From Natronoglomus mannanivorans (GTDB lineage Archaea > Halobacteriota > Halobacteria > Halobacteriales > Natrialbaceae): a DNA stretch of 64,000 nucleotides. The position numbers and the translations under genes were made by a program. Below the pieces are notes generated by a model. That model had not been told where the DNA came from and ran no database searches. It saw only the letters and a program-made list of their open reading frames with translations. The stretch is from contig JAOPKB010000020.1 of the NCBI GenBank assembly GCA_025517485.1, forward strand, positions 23,311-87,310, in the 5' to 3' direction. Of this stretch, positions 42,662 through 51,692 are shown in pieces; the first letter of the stretch is position 1; each line of letters begins with the position of its first letter.

Positions 42662-44881
42662 ATGACTCCCGGACAGGCGTTCGGCCAGCACGTAGAGAGT
42701 GAAGACGAACGACGCGTCGACGACATCATAGAGCGGATGACCCTCGAAGAGAAAGTCGGCCAGATCGTCGGTATCGGCGCACGCGAGGACGTCGAGGGGA
42801 CGACAGACGAGATCGAAACGCACCACCTCGGCTCGTGTCACTTCGGGGAGACGCCCCACAACACGCCCGCCGAGAAGGCGGCGTTCGCGAACGAGATCCA
42901 GCGCGCCGCTATCGACGCCTCCCGGTTCGACGTCCCGCTGTTCGTTCGCGCGATGGCCGAACACGGCCACGCCGCGGTCGCCGGCAGCACCGTCTTCCCC
43001 CAGCAACTCGGCCTCGCGGCGACTCGAGACCCCGACCTCCTCGAGCGCTGTGCCGACGTCGCCGCGACGGAGATGCGGGCGACGGGCGTCCAGTCGACGA
43101 GCAGTCCGATCGGCGACGTCGCGCGCGACCAGCGGTGGGGCCGGATCGCCGAGACGTTCGGTGAGAGTCCGTTCCTCTGTGCGGAGCTGACCGCGGCGAT
43201 GGTCCGAGGATATCAGGGGGGAACCGACGCCGAGCGTGAAAACGGAGCCGACCGCGTCCTCGCCGTCACGAAACACTTCCCCGCCTACAGCGAAGGGCTA
43301 CGTGGACAGGACCAGGCCCCCAACGAGGTGACCGACTACACGCTCCGCCGGGTCCACGTCCCGCCGTACGCCGCCGGCATCGACGCCGGGACCGCCGGGA
43401 TCATGCCCTGCTACAACTCCATCAACGGCGAACCGGTCCACGGCTCCGCTCGCTTCCTCGAGGACCTCCTCCGGAAGGACCTCGGGTTCGACGGCTTCGT
43501 GCTCGCGGACGCCCGCGGCGCCGAGGACCTCCACGCTGGCCACGCCGTCACCGGCTCTCGCGAGGAATCTCTCTGGCGGACGATCCGGGCCGGACTCGAC
43601 CTCCTTCCATTCGGCGGCGGCGAGTACGCCGAGTTGATCGTCGGTCTCGTCGAGGACGGCGAACTCTCGGAGACCCGTATCGAGGAGAGCGCACGTCGGA
43701 TCCTCCGACTCAAGTTCGCGCTCGGCCTGTTCGACGACCCGTTCGTCGACGTCGAGAACGCGGTCGAGACCCTCGGGTCCGAACCCCACCGCGAGGTCGC
43801 ACGCGAGGCCGCCCGGCAGTCGATGACGCTGCTCGAGAACGACGGTGTCCTTCCTCTCGACCCGAACACAGAGCGCGTGTTCGTCACCGGCCCCAACGCC
43901 GACAGCCTCGCCCACCAGCACGGCGGCTGGGGAACGGTTCAGGATCCGGATCCGCTCGGTGACACCGTCCTCGAGGGGATCGAAGCGGCCGTCGGATCGG
44001 ACACGACGGTCACCTACGAGCGCGGCGCGACGCTCAACGAGACGGAGGACGTCGACGCCGCTCGCGAGGGCGCCGCCGACGCGGACGCGGCGATCGTCGT
44101 CCTCGGCGAACCCGACTACGTCCACGAATTCATCGCCAGCAGCGAGGAGTACGGCCTCGACGAGTTTCCGAATCGAACCCAACTCACACTGCCCGAGGCG
44201 CAACGAGAGTTGGTCGAGGCCGTCCACGCGACGGGGACGCCGACGATCGCGGTGCTGGTCACCGGTCGCGTCCTCGCCACGCCGTGGATCGCCGAGCACG
44301 TCCCCGGCGTGTTGATGGCCTACCAGCCTGGCTCGGAGGGAGGGGCCGTCGCGGACGTCCTCTTCGGCGAGTACGATCCGTCGGGACGGCTGCCGATCTC
44401 GGTCCCCCGATCCGAGGGTCACGTCCCGTTGCGGTTCAACTACCTTCCCAGCCCGACGGCCGATGACTCGGCGTTCAAGTCGTCCTACGACCCGCTCTAC
44501 GAGTACGGACACGGACTCAGCTACGCGGACATCGAGTATCGATCCCTCGAGCTCTCGGCCGAGGACGTGGGACCGGACGAAACGATCGACGTCGAGGTCA
44601 CGCTCGAGAACGTCGGCGACCGCGCCGGAACCGAACCCGTCGAACTGTTCGCCACCGACGTCCGTAGCTCACGGGTCACGCCCGTCCGCGAACTCGTCGC
44701 CGTCGACCGCGTGAGCCTCGAGTCCGGCGAGCGTGAGACGATTGCGTTCACGCTCACAGTCGAATCCCTCGGGATCATCGAAGACGACGGCTCGCGAACC
44801 GTCGAACCCGGGACGTTCGAGATTCGCGTCGACGACTTGCTCGAGTCGTTCGAAGTGACGAGACGGCGACCGTACCGGTGA
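42662..44881 (+). CDS. GH3-family beta-glycosidase
   Basis: 739 aa cytoplasmic enzyme, no signal peptide. N-terminal TIM barrel: RMTLEEKVGQIVGIG, SPIGDVARDQRWGRIAETFG (substrate-binding Arg-Trp-Gly-Arg), VLAVTKHFPAYSEGLRGQD (Lys-His-Phe), GFDGFVLADARGAEDLHAG where the Asp of LADARG is the nucleophile position (near residue 282). Alpha/beta sandwich with LLENDGVLPLDP, and a fibronectin-like C-terminal domain from ~620. GH3 includes beta-glucosidases and xylosidases; specificity is not settled. A Met 21 codons earlier is possible. Confidence 0.9.
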   Translation: MTPGQAFGQHVESEDERRVDDIIERMTLEEKVGQIVGIGAREDVEGTTDEIETHHLGSCHFGETPHNTPAEKAAFANEIQRAAIDASRFDVPLFVRAMAEHGHAAVAGSTVFPQQLGLAATRDPDLLERCADVAATEMRATGVQSTSSPIGDVARDQRWGRIAETFGESPFLCAELTAAMVRGYQGGTDAERENGADRVLAVTKHFPAYSEGLRGQDQAPNEVTDYTLRRVHVPPYAAGIDAGTAGIMPCYNSINGEPVHGSARFLEDLLRKDLGFDGFVLADARGAEDLHAGHAVTGSREESLWRTIRAGLDLLPFGGGEYAELIVGLVEDGELSETRIEESARRILRLKFALGLFDDPFVDVENAVETLGSEPHREVAREAARQSMTLLENDGVLPLDPNTERVFVTGPNADSLAHQHGGWGTVQDPDPLGDTVLEGIEAAVGSDTTVTYERGATLNETEDVDAAREGAADADAAIVVLGEPDYVHEFIASSEEYGLDEFPNRTQLTLPEAQRELVEAVHATGTPTIAVLVTGRVLATPWIAEHVPGVLMAYQPGSEGGAVADVLFGEYDPSGRLPISVPRSEGHVPLRFNYLPSPTADDSAFKSSYDPLYEYGHGLSYADIEYRSLELSAEDVGPDETIDVEVTLENVGDRAGTEPVELFATDVRSSRVTPVRELVAVDRVSLESGERETIAFTLTVESLGIIEDDGSRTVEPGTFEIRVDDLLESFEVTRRRPYR

Positions 44882-44975
44882 GAGGGCGGAGCGACGGTCG
44901 GTTTACGTACGGAGGAAGGGGGCCGCCTCGCGCGGGAATCCGGTGGCGGGGTTTAACTTCGAGACGCCCATGTTG

Positions 44976-44982
44976 GGAGGTA
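44976..44982 (+). promoter_or_regulatory. Shine-Dalgarno of the NUDIX gene
   Basis: GGGAGGT ends four bases before the ATG at 44986 and decides this start over an upstream frame. Confidence 0.6.
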
Positions 44983-44985
44983 GCA

Positions 44986-45471
44986 ATGAACCAGCCACCG
45001 GAGTACTGCCCCTACTGTGGGACACCGGTCACCGGCGTCGACACGCCGATGCTCGGCGCGGTCGAGACTTCGATGGTTTATCGGTGTGACTCCTGCGACG
45101 ACTACGTGTTCTACAACCCCACGCCCGGCGGCAGCACTGCCGTCGTGGACGGCGAGCGCCTGCTCCTCGTCGAGGACTTCCGCGCCGCTGGCGAGTGGAA
45201 ACTCCCCGCTGGTCGGATCGAACTCGGCGAGTCGCCGCGGGAGGGCGTCGCCCGCGAACTCGAGGAGGAGACCGGACTTTCCGTGGACCCCGACGAACTG
45301 ACGTACTTCTACGATTCGTCGGGAGAGCCGGTAGCGGAGCAGTACATGGTGAACGTCGACTACGCGGTCCCGCGGTCGAAGACGACCGGGACGGTCGACG
45401 CCGGCTCGGACGCGACCGACGCCCGATTCTTCGCGCCGGCCGAGTTCGCAGCGTCGGCGTACTCGCTGTGA
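44986..45471 (+). CDS. NUDIX hydrolase with N-terminal zinc ribbon
   Basis: 161 aa. Residues 1-42 hold two Cys pairs (CPYC and CDSC) forming a zinc ribbon. The NUDIX box follows as GRIELGESPREGVARELEEE with TGL, matching G-x5-E-x7-R-E-x2-E-E-x-G. This combination is found in NADH pyrophosphatase (NudC)-like proteins and ADP-sugar hydrolases; substrate not assignable. Ends 310 nt before the convergent EF-2 gene. Confidence 0.88.
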   Translation: MNQPPEYCPYCGTPVTGVDTPMLGAVETSMVYRCDSCDDYVFYNPTPGGSTAVVDGERLLLVEDFRAAGEWKLPAGRIELGESPREGVARELEEETGLSVDPDELTYFYDSSGEPVAEQYMVNVDYAVPRSKTTGTVDAGSDATDARFFAPAEFAASAYSL

Positions 45472-45688
45472 GACTCACACGTGGATCGGTTCGGCACCGA
45501 CAGTCTGGAGTGGGTGCTCGAGAAGGCGCGGCGAGCGCTCGAGGAGTAATCGGAGTCGACGCCCGAGCCGTCCGCGAGTTCGAACGAGTCGGGACCACGA
45601 CTGGAGAGACGGATCTCGAGCGAATAGAAATCGGTAGAACACGACTCAATCGAAAATCGGCTGAACAACGCGGCACACCGTTTCGCAC

Positions 45689-45718
45689 CGCGAGCGCCTC
45701 GGCGCTCGCGGCCTTTTT
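45689..45718 (+). terminator. Intrinsic terminator-like hairpin and T-run after the NUDIX gene
   Basis: Perfect 10-bp stem CGCGAGCGCC / GGCGCTCGCG with a 2-nt loop, then GCC and six T. It lies downstream of the NUDIX gene and upstream of the convergent EF-2 end. Confidence 0.55.
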
Positions 45719-45727
45719 TGGTCGAGA

Positions 45728-45771
45728 TTTTTTGCGTGAACGGTCCGCGAAGCGGACCTGAACGCAAAAAA
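45728..45771. terminator. Symmetrical bidirectional terminator between NUDIX and EF-2
   Basis: Outer arms TTTTTTGCGT (45728-45737) and ACGCAAAAAA (45762-45771) enclose the hairpin GGTCCGC-GAA-GCGGACC (45742-45758). On the minus strand the T-run follows the hairpin only ten bases before the element ends, just past the EF-2 stop, so it can serve both converging genes. Confidence 0.6.
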
Positions 45772-45781
45772 GGTCGGTGCT

Positions 45782-47968
45782 CTAGATGTAGTCGATCGAT
45801 GGCGGCAGCTCGAGTTTCATCCCCTTGCGCTCGCGGATCTCCATGATCTTCTCGCGCTGGAGGGAGTCGGACATAACCTCGAAGCCGGCGTTCTCGGTGT
45901 TCCAGGAGGCACGGCCTTCGGTCGCAGAGCGAATGTCGCTCGCGAAGCCGATCATCTCACCAACGGGTGCGACACCCTCGACGACCATGAGGTCACCCTC
46001 CTGGTACATGTCGTCGACGCGGCCACGACGACCCTGGATCTCGCCGGAGGCAGCACCCATGTGGTCGTTCGGTACGTCGATACGGGCGTCCTGCATCGGC
46101 TCGAGCAGCTTGATCTTCCCGTCGATCAGCGCCTTGTGGAGCGCGTTTCGGGTTGCCGGGATGACCTGTGCCGGGCCACGGTGGATGGTGTCCTCGTGGA
46201 GACGGGCGTCGTGCAGTCGGATGAGGGTCCCCTGGACCGGCTCGTTCGCGAGCGGGCCGTTGTCGAGGGCGTCCTCGAATCCCTCGATCACGAGTTCCAT
46301 CGTCTCGTTGAGGTGCTGAATCCCCTTCGTATCGTCGATGAGGATGTTCGTCCCGTGGATGTGCTCGACTTCCTGGGAGTCGTCTTTGTGCATGCCGGCC
46401 TCTTGTAAGGCCTCTCGGCGTTCCTGCTCTGGCATGTCCATCGACGCCTCACCCATCTTGATCGTCTCGACGAGTTCGTCCGGCATCGGCTCGATGGAGA
46501 CGTAGAAGCGGTTGTGGCGGTTCGGCGAAATGCCTTCGATCTCGTCGCTTGGCTGCTGGGGCTGCTCACGGTAGACGACGATCGGTTCACCGGTGTTGAC
46601 CGGAATCCCCTGATTCTTCTCGATACGCTGAGTGATGACCTCGAGGTGGAGCTCACCCTGTCCGGAGATCAGGTGCTCGCCGGTGTCCTCGTTGATCGTA
46701 ATCTGAATCGTGGGGTCCTCCTTGGAGACCTGTCGAAGCGTCTCGATGAGTTTCGGCAGGTCGTCCATGGTCTGGGCCTCGACACTCTTCGTAATGACTG
46801 GCTCCGAGATGTGCTCGATCGACTCGAACGGCGTCATCTCGATGGACGAGACCGTCGAGCCCGCGATGGCGTCTCGAAGACCGGTGACGGCGGCGATGTT
46901 CCCGGCTGGAACGTGGTCCACTTCCTCGCGTTCGCCACCCATGTAGATCCCGACGGACTGGACGCGGTTCTTGCCTGCGGTTCCGGAGACGTAGAGCTCC
47001 TGGCCCTTCTCGAGCGATCCCGAGAAGACACGACCGGAGGCGACTTCGCCCGCGTGTGGGTCCATCGCGATGTCGGTGACCATGAAGACGACCTCGCCGT
47101 CCTCGTCGACGAGACGCATCGTCTCCGCAAGGTCGGACTCGTCGTCACCACGCCAGATGCGTGGGATACGCATCGGCTGGGCGTCGACGGGGTTCGGGAA
47201 GTGCTCACAGACCATGTCGAGGACGACGTCCGACAGCGGCGTCCGCTCGTGGAGTTCCTGGCGCTTGTCGTTACGCTCTAAGTCCATGATTTCGCCGAAG
47301 TCCATCCCGGTGCGCTGCATCGACGGCATCGAGACACCCCACTTGTAGAGGGCGGATCCGAAGCCGACGGTCCCCTCCTCGACGGAGACGGTCCAGTCAT
47401 CGATGTCGTCCATGTCCTGGGTCATGCCACGGATGAGTTCGTTGACGTCGTGGATGACCGAAAGGAGACGCTGTTGCATCTCCTCGGGTCCTTCCTGCAG
47501 TTCGGAGATGAGTCGGTCGACCTTGTTGATGAACAGGGTCGGCTTGACACCCTCGCGGAGTGCCTGTCGCAGGACGGTCTCGGTCTGGGGCATGGCCCCT
47601 TCGACGGCGTCGACGACGACGAGCGCACCGTCGACGGCGCGCATCGCTCGGGTGACGTCGCCACCGAAGTCGACGTGGCCCGGCGTGTCGATGAGGTTGA
47701 TGAGGTGGTTGGTGTCCTCGTACTCGTGGGTCATCGAAACGTTCGCCGCGTCGATGGTGATCCCACGTTCCTGCTCGTCTTCTTCCGTGTCCATCGCGAG
47801 CTGTTCGCCGGCAGTCTCGTCAGAGATCATGCCCGCACCCGCGAGGAGGTTGTCAGAAAGGGTCGTTTTTCCGTGGTCGACGTGAGCAGCGATGGCGATG
47901 TTCCGGATGTTTTCCGGTTCGTCCATCAGCCGTTCACACTCCTGCACGATTTTCTTGCGTCGGCCCAT
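45782..47968 (-). CDS. fusA: Translation elongation factor 2 (aEF-2)
   Basis: Ribosomal translocase GTPase, 728 aa. G1 AAHVDHGKTTLSDNLL, G2 region QERGITIDAANVSM, G3 LIDTPGHVDFGGDVTRAMRA, G4 INKVDRLI. Domain IV contains IHRGPAQVIPATR, whose His (near residue 595) is the diphthamide site. The C-terminus is ELPPSIDYI. The ATG at 47968 (MGRRKKIVQECERLM) is the standard archaeal start; the open frame upstream is spurious. In many haloarchaea this gene follows rps7 directly; here 4.2 kb separate them. Confidence 0.97.
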   Translation of the reverse strand: MGRRKKIVQECERLMDEPENIRNIAIAAHVDHGKTTLSDNLLAGAGMISDETAGEQLAMDTEEDEQERGITIDAANVSMTHEYEDTNHLINLIDTPGHVDFGGDVTRAMRAVDGALVVVDAVEGAMPQTETVLRQALREGVKPTLFINKVDRLISELQEGPEEMQQRLLSVIHDVNELIRGMTQDMDDIDDWTVSVEEGTVGFGSALYKWGVSMPSMQRTGMDFGEIMDLERNDKRQELHERTPLSDVVLDMVCEHFPNPVDAQPMRIPRIWRGDDESDLAETMRLVDEDGEVVFMVTDIAMDPHAGEVASGRVFSGSLEKGQELYVSGTAGKNRVQSVGIYMGGEREEVDHVPAGNIAAVTGLRDAIAGSTVSSIEMTPFESIEHISEPVITKSVEAQTMDDLPKLIETLRQVSKEDPTIQITINEDTGEHLISGQGELHLEVITQRIEKNQGIPVNTGEPIVVYREQPQQPSDEIEGISPNRHNRFYVSIEPMPDELVETIKMGEASMDMPEQERREALQEAGMHKDDSQEVEHIHGTNILIDDTKGIQHLNETMELVIEGFEDALDNGPLANEPVQGTLIRLHDARLHEDTIHRGPAQVIPATRNALHKALIDGKIKLLEPMQDARIDVPNDHMGAASGEIQGRRGRVDDMYQEGDLMVVEGVAPVGEMIGFASDIRSATEGRASWNTENAGFEVMSDSLQREKIMEIRERKGMKLELPPSIDYI

Positions 47969-48191
47969 ATAATCCCCATTACCGGTAGCGGGGTCAAAAG
48001 GATAGTGTTTCGTCGCCGCCGGAAATCGGCCGAGTGACCCGTTGGTTGGCCAGAATCTCCGATTTGCGTGAGTGAATGCCACGCAAGAGACGCGCTTCGA
48101 ATTCGTCTCGATTCGGTGACGACAGCGCACAGTCCACCCTGTACAACTGGGCGCAAGAGCCATACGGCCACAGGCCTTGCTACTGGTAACC

Positions 48192-49019
48192 ATGGATCTT
48201 CGCGTACAGGGCCCGGGCCCGACCGCTCCCTTTCTCGGCGCCCGCGACCTCTTCGAAACCGAACACGACCTCTCGCTGCCCGTCCACGTCCGCCTCCGAG
48301 ACGACCCCGACGAACGCACCTGGGCCGGCCACTACGACGACCGCCACGTGCTGAACATCTCGAGACAGGCCGCCTCGAGTGCGATGGCTCGCGAACTCGC
48401 CCTCCACGAGTTCGCCCACATGGCCCGCTACGAGGAGAGCCACCCCTCTCACATCCAGTCGACCGAGGAGGTGCTCTACCTCGCACTCGCCGGCCGGAGC
48501 GTCGAGCGGCGAAAACTCGCCCACTGCTACCAAATTGCCAACCACATGAAAGACATCTACGCCGACGATATCACGCTGACCGTCGGCCCCGGCGAGAAGT
48601 TGCTCGCCTTCCTCGAGTCGAGTCTGGCGGCCGCGATCGCGGATCGACCCGGGACTCCGCCGGGCCGGGGCCCGGGTCCGGCTTCCGGTCCGAACGCAGA
48701 TTCGGGTTCGGATCCGAGTCCAAAAGCGCAGCCGGACCCACAGACCCGACGGATCTCCCCCTCGGCCGATCCCGACATCACCGCCGTCAACGCGGCGTTC
48801 GCGCTCGCGCTCGCCGAACGCCACGACCTCCTCGAGACCGATCACCGACTGTACGACCTCGCACACGCGGCGGCGATGGACGCCCCCAGCGTCGACTTCG
48901 AGGGGTTCAAGCGCCGATTCCGAGAACTGTCCCGCGATCCCGACTCGAGTAGCTACCGACAGGTGCTCGTCGACGCGACGCGGTCGTACGCGAGCGGCGA
49001 GGGGCCGGCGGCGGATTGA
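48192..49019 (+). CDS. DUF5781-type haloarchaeal protein with HExxH motif
   Basis: 275 aa beginning MDLRVQGPGPTAPFLGARDL. Contains ARELALHEFAHMARYEESHP: HEFAH is the zinc-metallopeptidase HExxH pattern, with a possible downstream Glu ligand in STEEVLYLALAG. A Pro/Asp/Ser-rich low-complexity insertion (residues ~155-195) divides the protein. I recall this family beside EF-2 in haloarchaea, but function is unknown and protease activity is only suggested by the motif. Divergent from EF-2. Confidence 0.7.
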   Translation: MDLRVQGPGPTAPFLGARDLFETEHDLSLPVHVRLRDDPDERTWAGHYDDRHVLNISRQAASSAMARELALHEFAHMARYEESHPSHIQSTEEVLYLALAGRSVERRKLAHCYQIANHMKDIYADDITLTVGPGEKLLAFLESSLAAAIADRPGTPPGRGPGPASGPNADSGSDPSPKAQPDPQTRRISPSADPDITAVNAAFALALAERHDLLETDHRLYDLAHAAAMDAPSVDFEGFKRRFRELSRDPDSSSYRQVLVDATRSYASGEGPAAD

Positions 49020-49046
49020 GCTCTTCGAACGCGTCGTCCGCCGGAC

Positions 49047-50453
49047 TCACTCGGCGGGCGTGAGTCGGACGAGTACGTCGTCCTGTTCGGTCGGAAACCC
49101 GTCGTCGGCACGGCCGTCCCGATTCGACGTGATCGCGTAGAGGCCGCCGTCTGGACCCTGTTCGACGTGGCGTACGCGGCCGAGTTCGTCCTCGAGCGTT
49201 CTGTGTGAGACGGCGTCGTACCCCTCGTGCATCCAGTCGGCGTCGTAACGGGTGCCACCGTCGTCGGTCGGAGTTTCGTCCTCGTCCTCGTCGGCCTCGC
49301 TGTCGGCGGGATAGACGGTGACGACGTTGACGTGCTGGCTGGTCAGCGTCCCGACGACGAGCCGGTTTCGCCACTCGGGGACGTCTTCGCCGGTGTAGAA
49401 GACACAGCCACTCGGCGCCCACGTGTCACCGGGCCCCGTGTTGACGACCGGGCGTGCGAACTCCGAGTCGGGGTACGTCTCGGCGTCGCGGGCGACCGAC
49501 CAACCGTGGTTGTCACCCGGCGCGAGCACCATCACTTCGTCACGAGCGCCCGGCCCGTGTTCGCTGACGATCGGCGTCCCGTCGGGCAACCAGCTGATCC
49601 CCTGTGGGTTGCGATGGCCGTAGCTGAAGATCCGCGGATCCCCACCCTCGAGATCGGGGTTATCCGGCGCGGGCGTCCCGTCGGGTTCGATCCGGAGCAC
49701 CTTCCCCGCGAGGCTCGTCAGCTCCTGTGAGATCGGGTCGACGTCTTCCTCCCAGTCGTTGCGATTCGCGTCGCCCGTCGTCACCCAGAGGTAGTTCTCC
49801 GGCCCGAACGCGAGACGGCATCCATTGTGGACCAGCCCGCCTTCGATGTCGTCGATCACCGTCGTCTCCGTCGCCGCCGGGTCGTCGGCCGAGACGTCGA
49901 CGAAGACCAGTCGATTTCGCTCCCCGTCGTCGGTATCGTAGGTGTAGAAGGCGTAGAGCAACGCCGGATCGGGATAGGCCGGGTGAACCGCGATCCCCAG
50001 CAATCCACCTTCGCCGCCCTCGACCCACCACGGCTGCTCGTCTGTTCCCGGCTCGAGGGCCTCCGCGTCGATGATATCGGCGGGCTCGGCGACGGCCTCG
50101 AGTTCACCGGATCCGAAGCGATGGATTCGGCCGGTCCGTTCGGAGATGAACAGGTCACCGTCCGGCGCGAACGACAGGTCCCACGGCACCTCGAGGTTCT
50201 CGACGAGGATCTCGTACTCGAGGTCGGCCTCGAGGGGGGAGTCCGTCGGCGGGGTCCAGTCGGGATCGTAGCGGTCCCACGACTCGAGACCGTCGTGGTC
50301 GACGGAGAGCTCGTAGTCGCTCTCGACTGGCGTCACGTCCTCGAGTTCGGTCGACGACGAGTCGTCGTCACTGAGACAGCCAGCGACGCCGACCGCACCG
50401 ACGACACCGGCACTCGCGAGGACCGAGCGGCGGCTCCACCTGTTGTCAGTCAT
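49047..50453 (-). CDS. PQQ-dependent sugar dehydrogenase-like lipoprotein (soluble GDH/aldose dehydrogenase family)
   Basis: 468 aa. N-terminal Tat lipoprotein signal (RWSRRSVLASAGVVGAVGVAGC) with Cys at ~26 for lipidation, then an acidic spacer. The six-bladed propeller starts VPWDLSFAPDGDLFISERTG and holds GLLGIAVHPAYPD, HNGCRLAFGPENYLWVTTGD (catalytic-His strand), GKVLRIEPDGTPAPDNP, YGHRNPQGISWLPDGTPIVS and EHGPGARDEVMVLAPGDNHG. These match PQQ-binding aldose dehydrogenases. It would oxidise external aldoses at the cell surface to lactones. PQQ synthesis genes are not in the window, so cofactor supply is an open question. Confidence 0.88.
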   Translation of the reverse strand: MTDNRWSRRSVLASAGVVGAVGVAGCLSDDDSSSTELEDVTPVESDYELSVDHDGLESWDRYDPDWTPPTDSPLEADLEYEILVENLEVPWDLSFAPDGDLFISERTGRIHRFGSGELEAVAEPADIIDAEALEPGTDEQPWWVEGGEGGLLGIAVHPAYPDPALLYAFYTYDTDDGERNRLVFVDVSADDPAATETTVIDDIEGGLVHNGCRLAFGPENYLWVTTGDANRNDWEEDVDPISQELTSLAGKVLRIEPDGTPAPDNPDLEGGDPRIFSYGHRNPQGISWLPDGTPIVSEHGPGARDEVMVLAPGDNHGWSVARDAETYPDSEFARPVVNTGPGDTWAPSGCVFYTGEDVPEWRNRLVVGTLTSQHVNVVTVYPADSEADEDEDETPTDDGGTRYDADWMHEGYDAVSHRTLEDELGRVRHVEQGPDGGLYAITSNRDGRADDGFPTEQDDVLVRLTPAE

Positions 50454-50573
50454 GATCGTCCGTTACTCGAGCGGGTCGCAAAAGCGTGCCGACACGGGTA
50501 GGTCGTGATGGGTCACCGACTCGCCCCCTTCCATCACGTGGCCGACCGACATCGACGTTCGACCGCGCTCCCG

Positions 50574-51692
50574 TCAATAGTACATCGCACCGACAGACCC
50601 TTTGAGAAGGTACCTGATCGCCGTCCTGAACCCGTAGGTCCCGGAGTGTTCCCAGCGGCCGGTGACCTCGAGCGTCGTTCCGGACAGATTCGTCTCCTGG
50701 GAGTGGTCGGCCGTCGTCCGCGGAACGACCGGAAAGTCGGTGTTGTAGTAGTCCGCCTCGACGGACGTCTGATCGACGTCCGAGCCCGCGGTGTGCCAGG
50801 TCGTATCGAACGCGTCCGGAATCGAGCAGTCGTAGACCGCGGGAATCGCCAGACAGGAGAACCGATCGCCAAATTCGTCGCCGTCACACGCGGACCCGTC
50901 GACCGTTTCGAACCGCCCGACCGAGTCCTCGATCTCGTACTCGCTCGAGTTACTGCGGTCGACGTCGACCACGAGGTTCGTCCGACAGAGCGGTCCACAC
51001 TCGCTCGAGCTCGTCTCGACGTACGTGACCGCATCACCGAGGTGGTCGAACGCCGGGTCGTCGGCGAGGCCGTGGGTCCCGGATTGGGTCTCTCGTGTGA
51101 GAGCGAGGGCGGAGCCGGAGTCGGAGTCGGCGTCAGAATCAAAATCAGAATCGGGATCAGGACCGAGAGCGGCTTCACCGAAGTGGTCGTCCAGCTCGAC
51201 AGTCCGCGCTGATCGCTCGAGAACGACCGCATCCGCCTCGAGTTCGGTGATGGACTCTACGTCCAGTGTATCGAGATCCGTGTCCCGTCCCTGTCGACGC
51301 AGTGTCGGATCGAGCGAGAGCGAGTGATCGACCGCCCTGAATTCGTCGTCACTGTGAGAGTCGGGGGCGTCGAGTTCGTGGCGTACTCGAATCTCCCCAC
51401 GAACGACTTCCGTCCGACCGCGCCGGAGAAACGTGATCGAGGCGTGCTCGAGGTCCGGACGGCCGTCCGTGTCCACCACGAGTTCGTTGAGTACGTCTTC
51501 GTCTTCGTTCCGGTCCTCGTTCTCCTTCTGGTTCCCACCTTCGCCCTCTCGCTCACCCAACTGATCCGTCGAACGTCGAGCCTGGGCTGAGACACCGGCC
51601 GTCCCGAAAACGGCGAGCGACGACGTCGCACACGCGTGTTTCAACAGCGACCGTCGATCCAGTTCAGTCGGCGACAAACGATCATCCGGCAT
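50574..51692 (-). CDS. Tat-exported hypothetical protein
   Basis: 372 aa. Twin-arginine signal DRRSLLKHACATSSLAVFGT, an acidic Glu/Asn spacer, then a beta-rich domain with a Ser/Asp repeat (DSDFDSDADSDSGS, encoded by a period-6 repeat). The C-terminal half holds five Cys in SSSECGPLCRTNLVVDVD, GSACDGDEF, SCLAIPAVYDCSIP. No family recognised. Resemblance to halocin precursors (Tat signal, Cys-containing C-terminus) was considered, but the Cys are too few and too spread. It sits next to the PQQ-enzyme gene on the same strand, 120 nt apart. Confidence 0.7.
   Translation of the reverse strand: MPDDRLSPTELDRRSLLKHACATSSLAVFGTAGVSAQARRSTDQLGEREGEGGNQKENEDRNEDEDVLNELVVDTDGRPDLEHASITFLRRGRTEVVRGEIRVRHELDAPDSHSDDEFRAVDHSLSLDPTLRRQGRDTDLDTLDVESITELEADAVVLERSARTVELDDHFGEAALGPDPDSDFDSDADSDSGSALALTRETQSGTHGLADDPAFDHLGDAVTYVETSSSECGPLCRTNLVVDVDRSNSSEYEIEDSVGRFETVDGSACDGDEFGDRFSCLAIPAVYDCSIPDAFDTTWHTAGSDVDQTSVEADYYNTDFPVVPRTTADHSQETNLSGTTLEVTGRWEHSGTYGFRTAIRYLLKGSVGAMYY

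Noticed and set aside
50574..51692. Halocin-type bacteriocin precursor
   Set aside because: It has a Tat signal and some Cys, but only five, spread out, and no compact Cys-rich C-terminal peptide or immunity gene.
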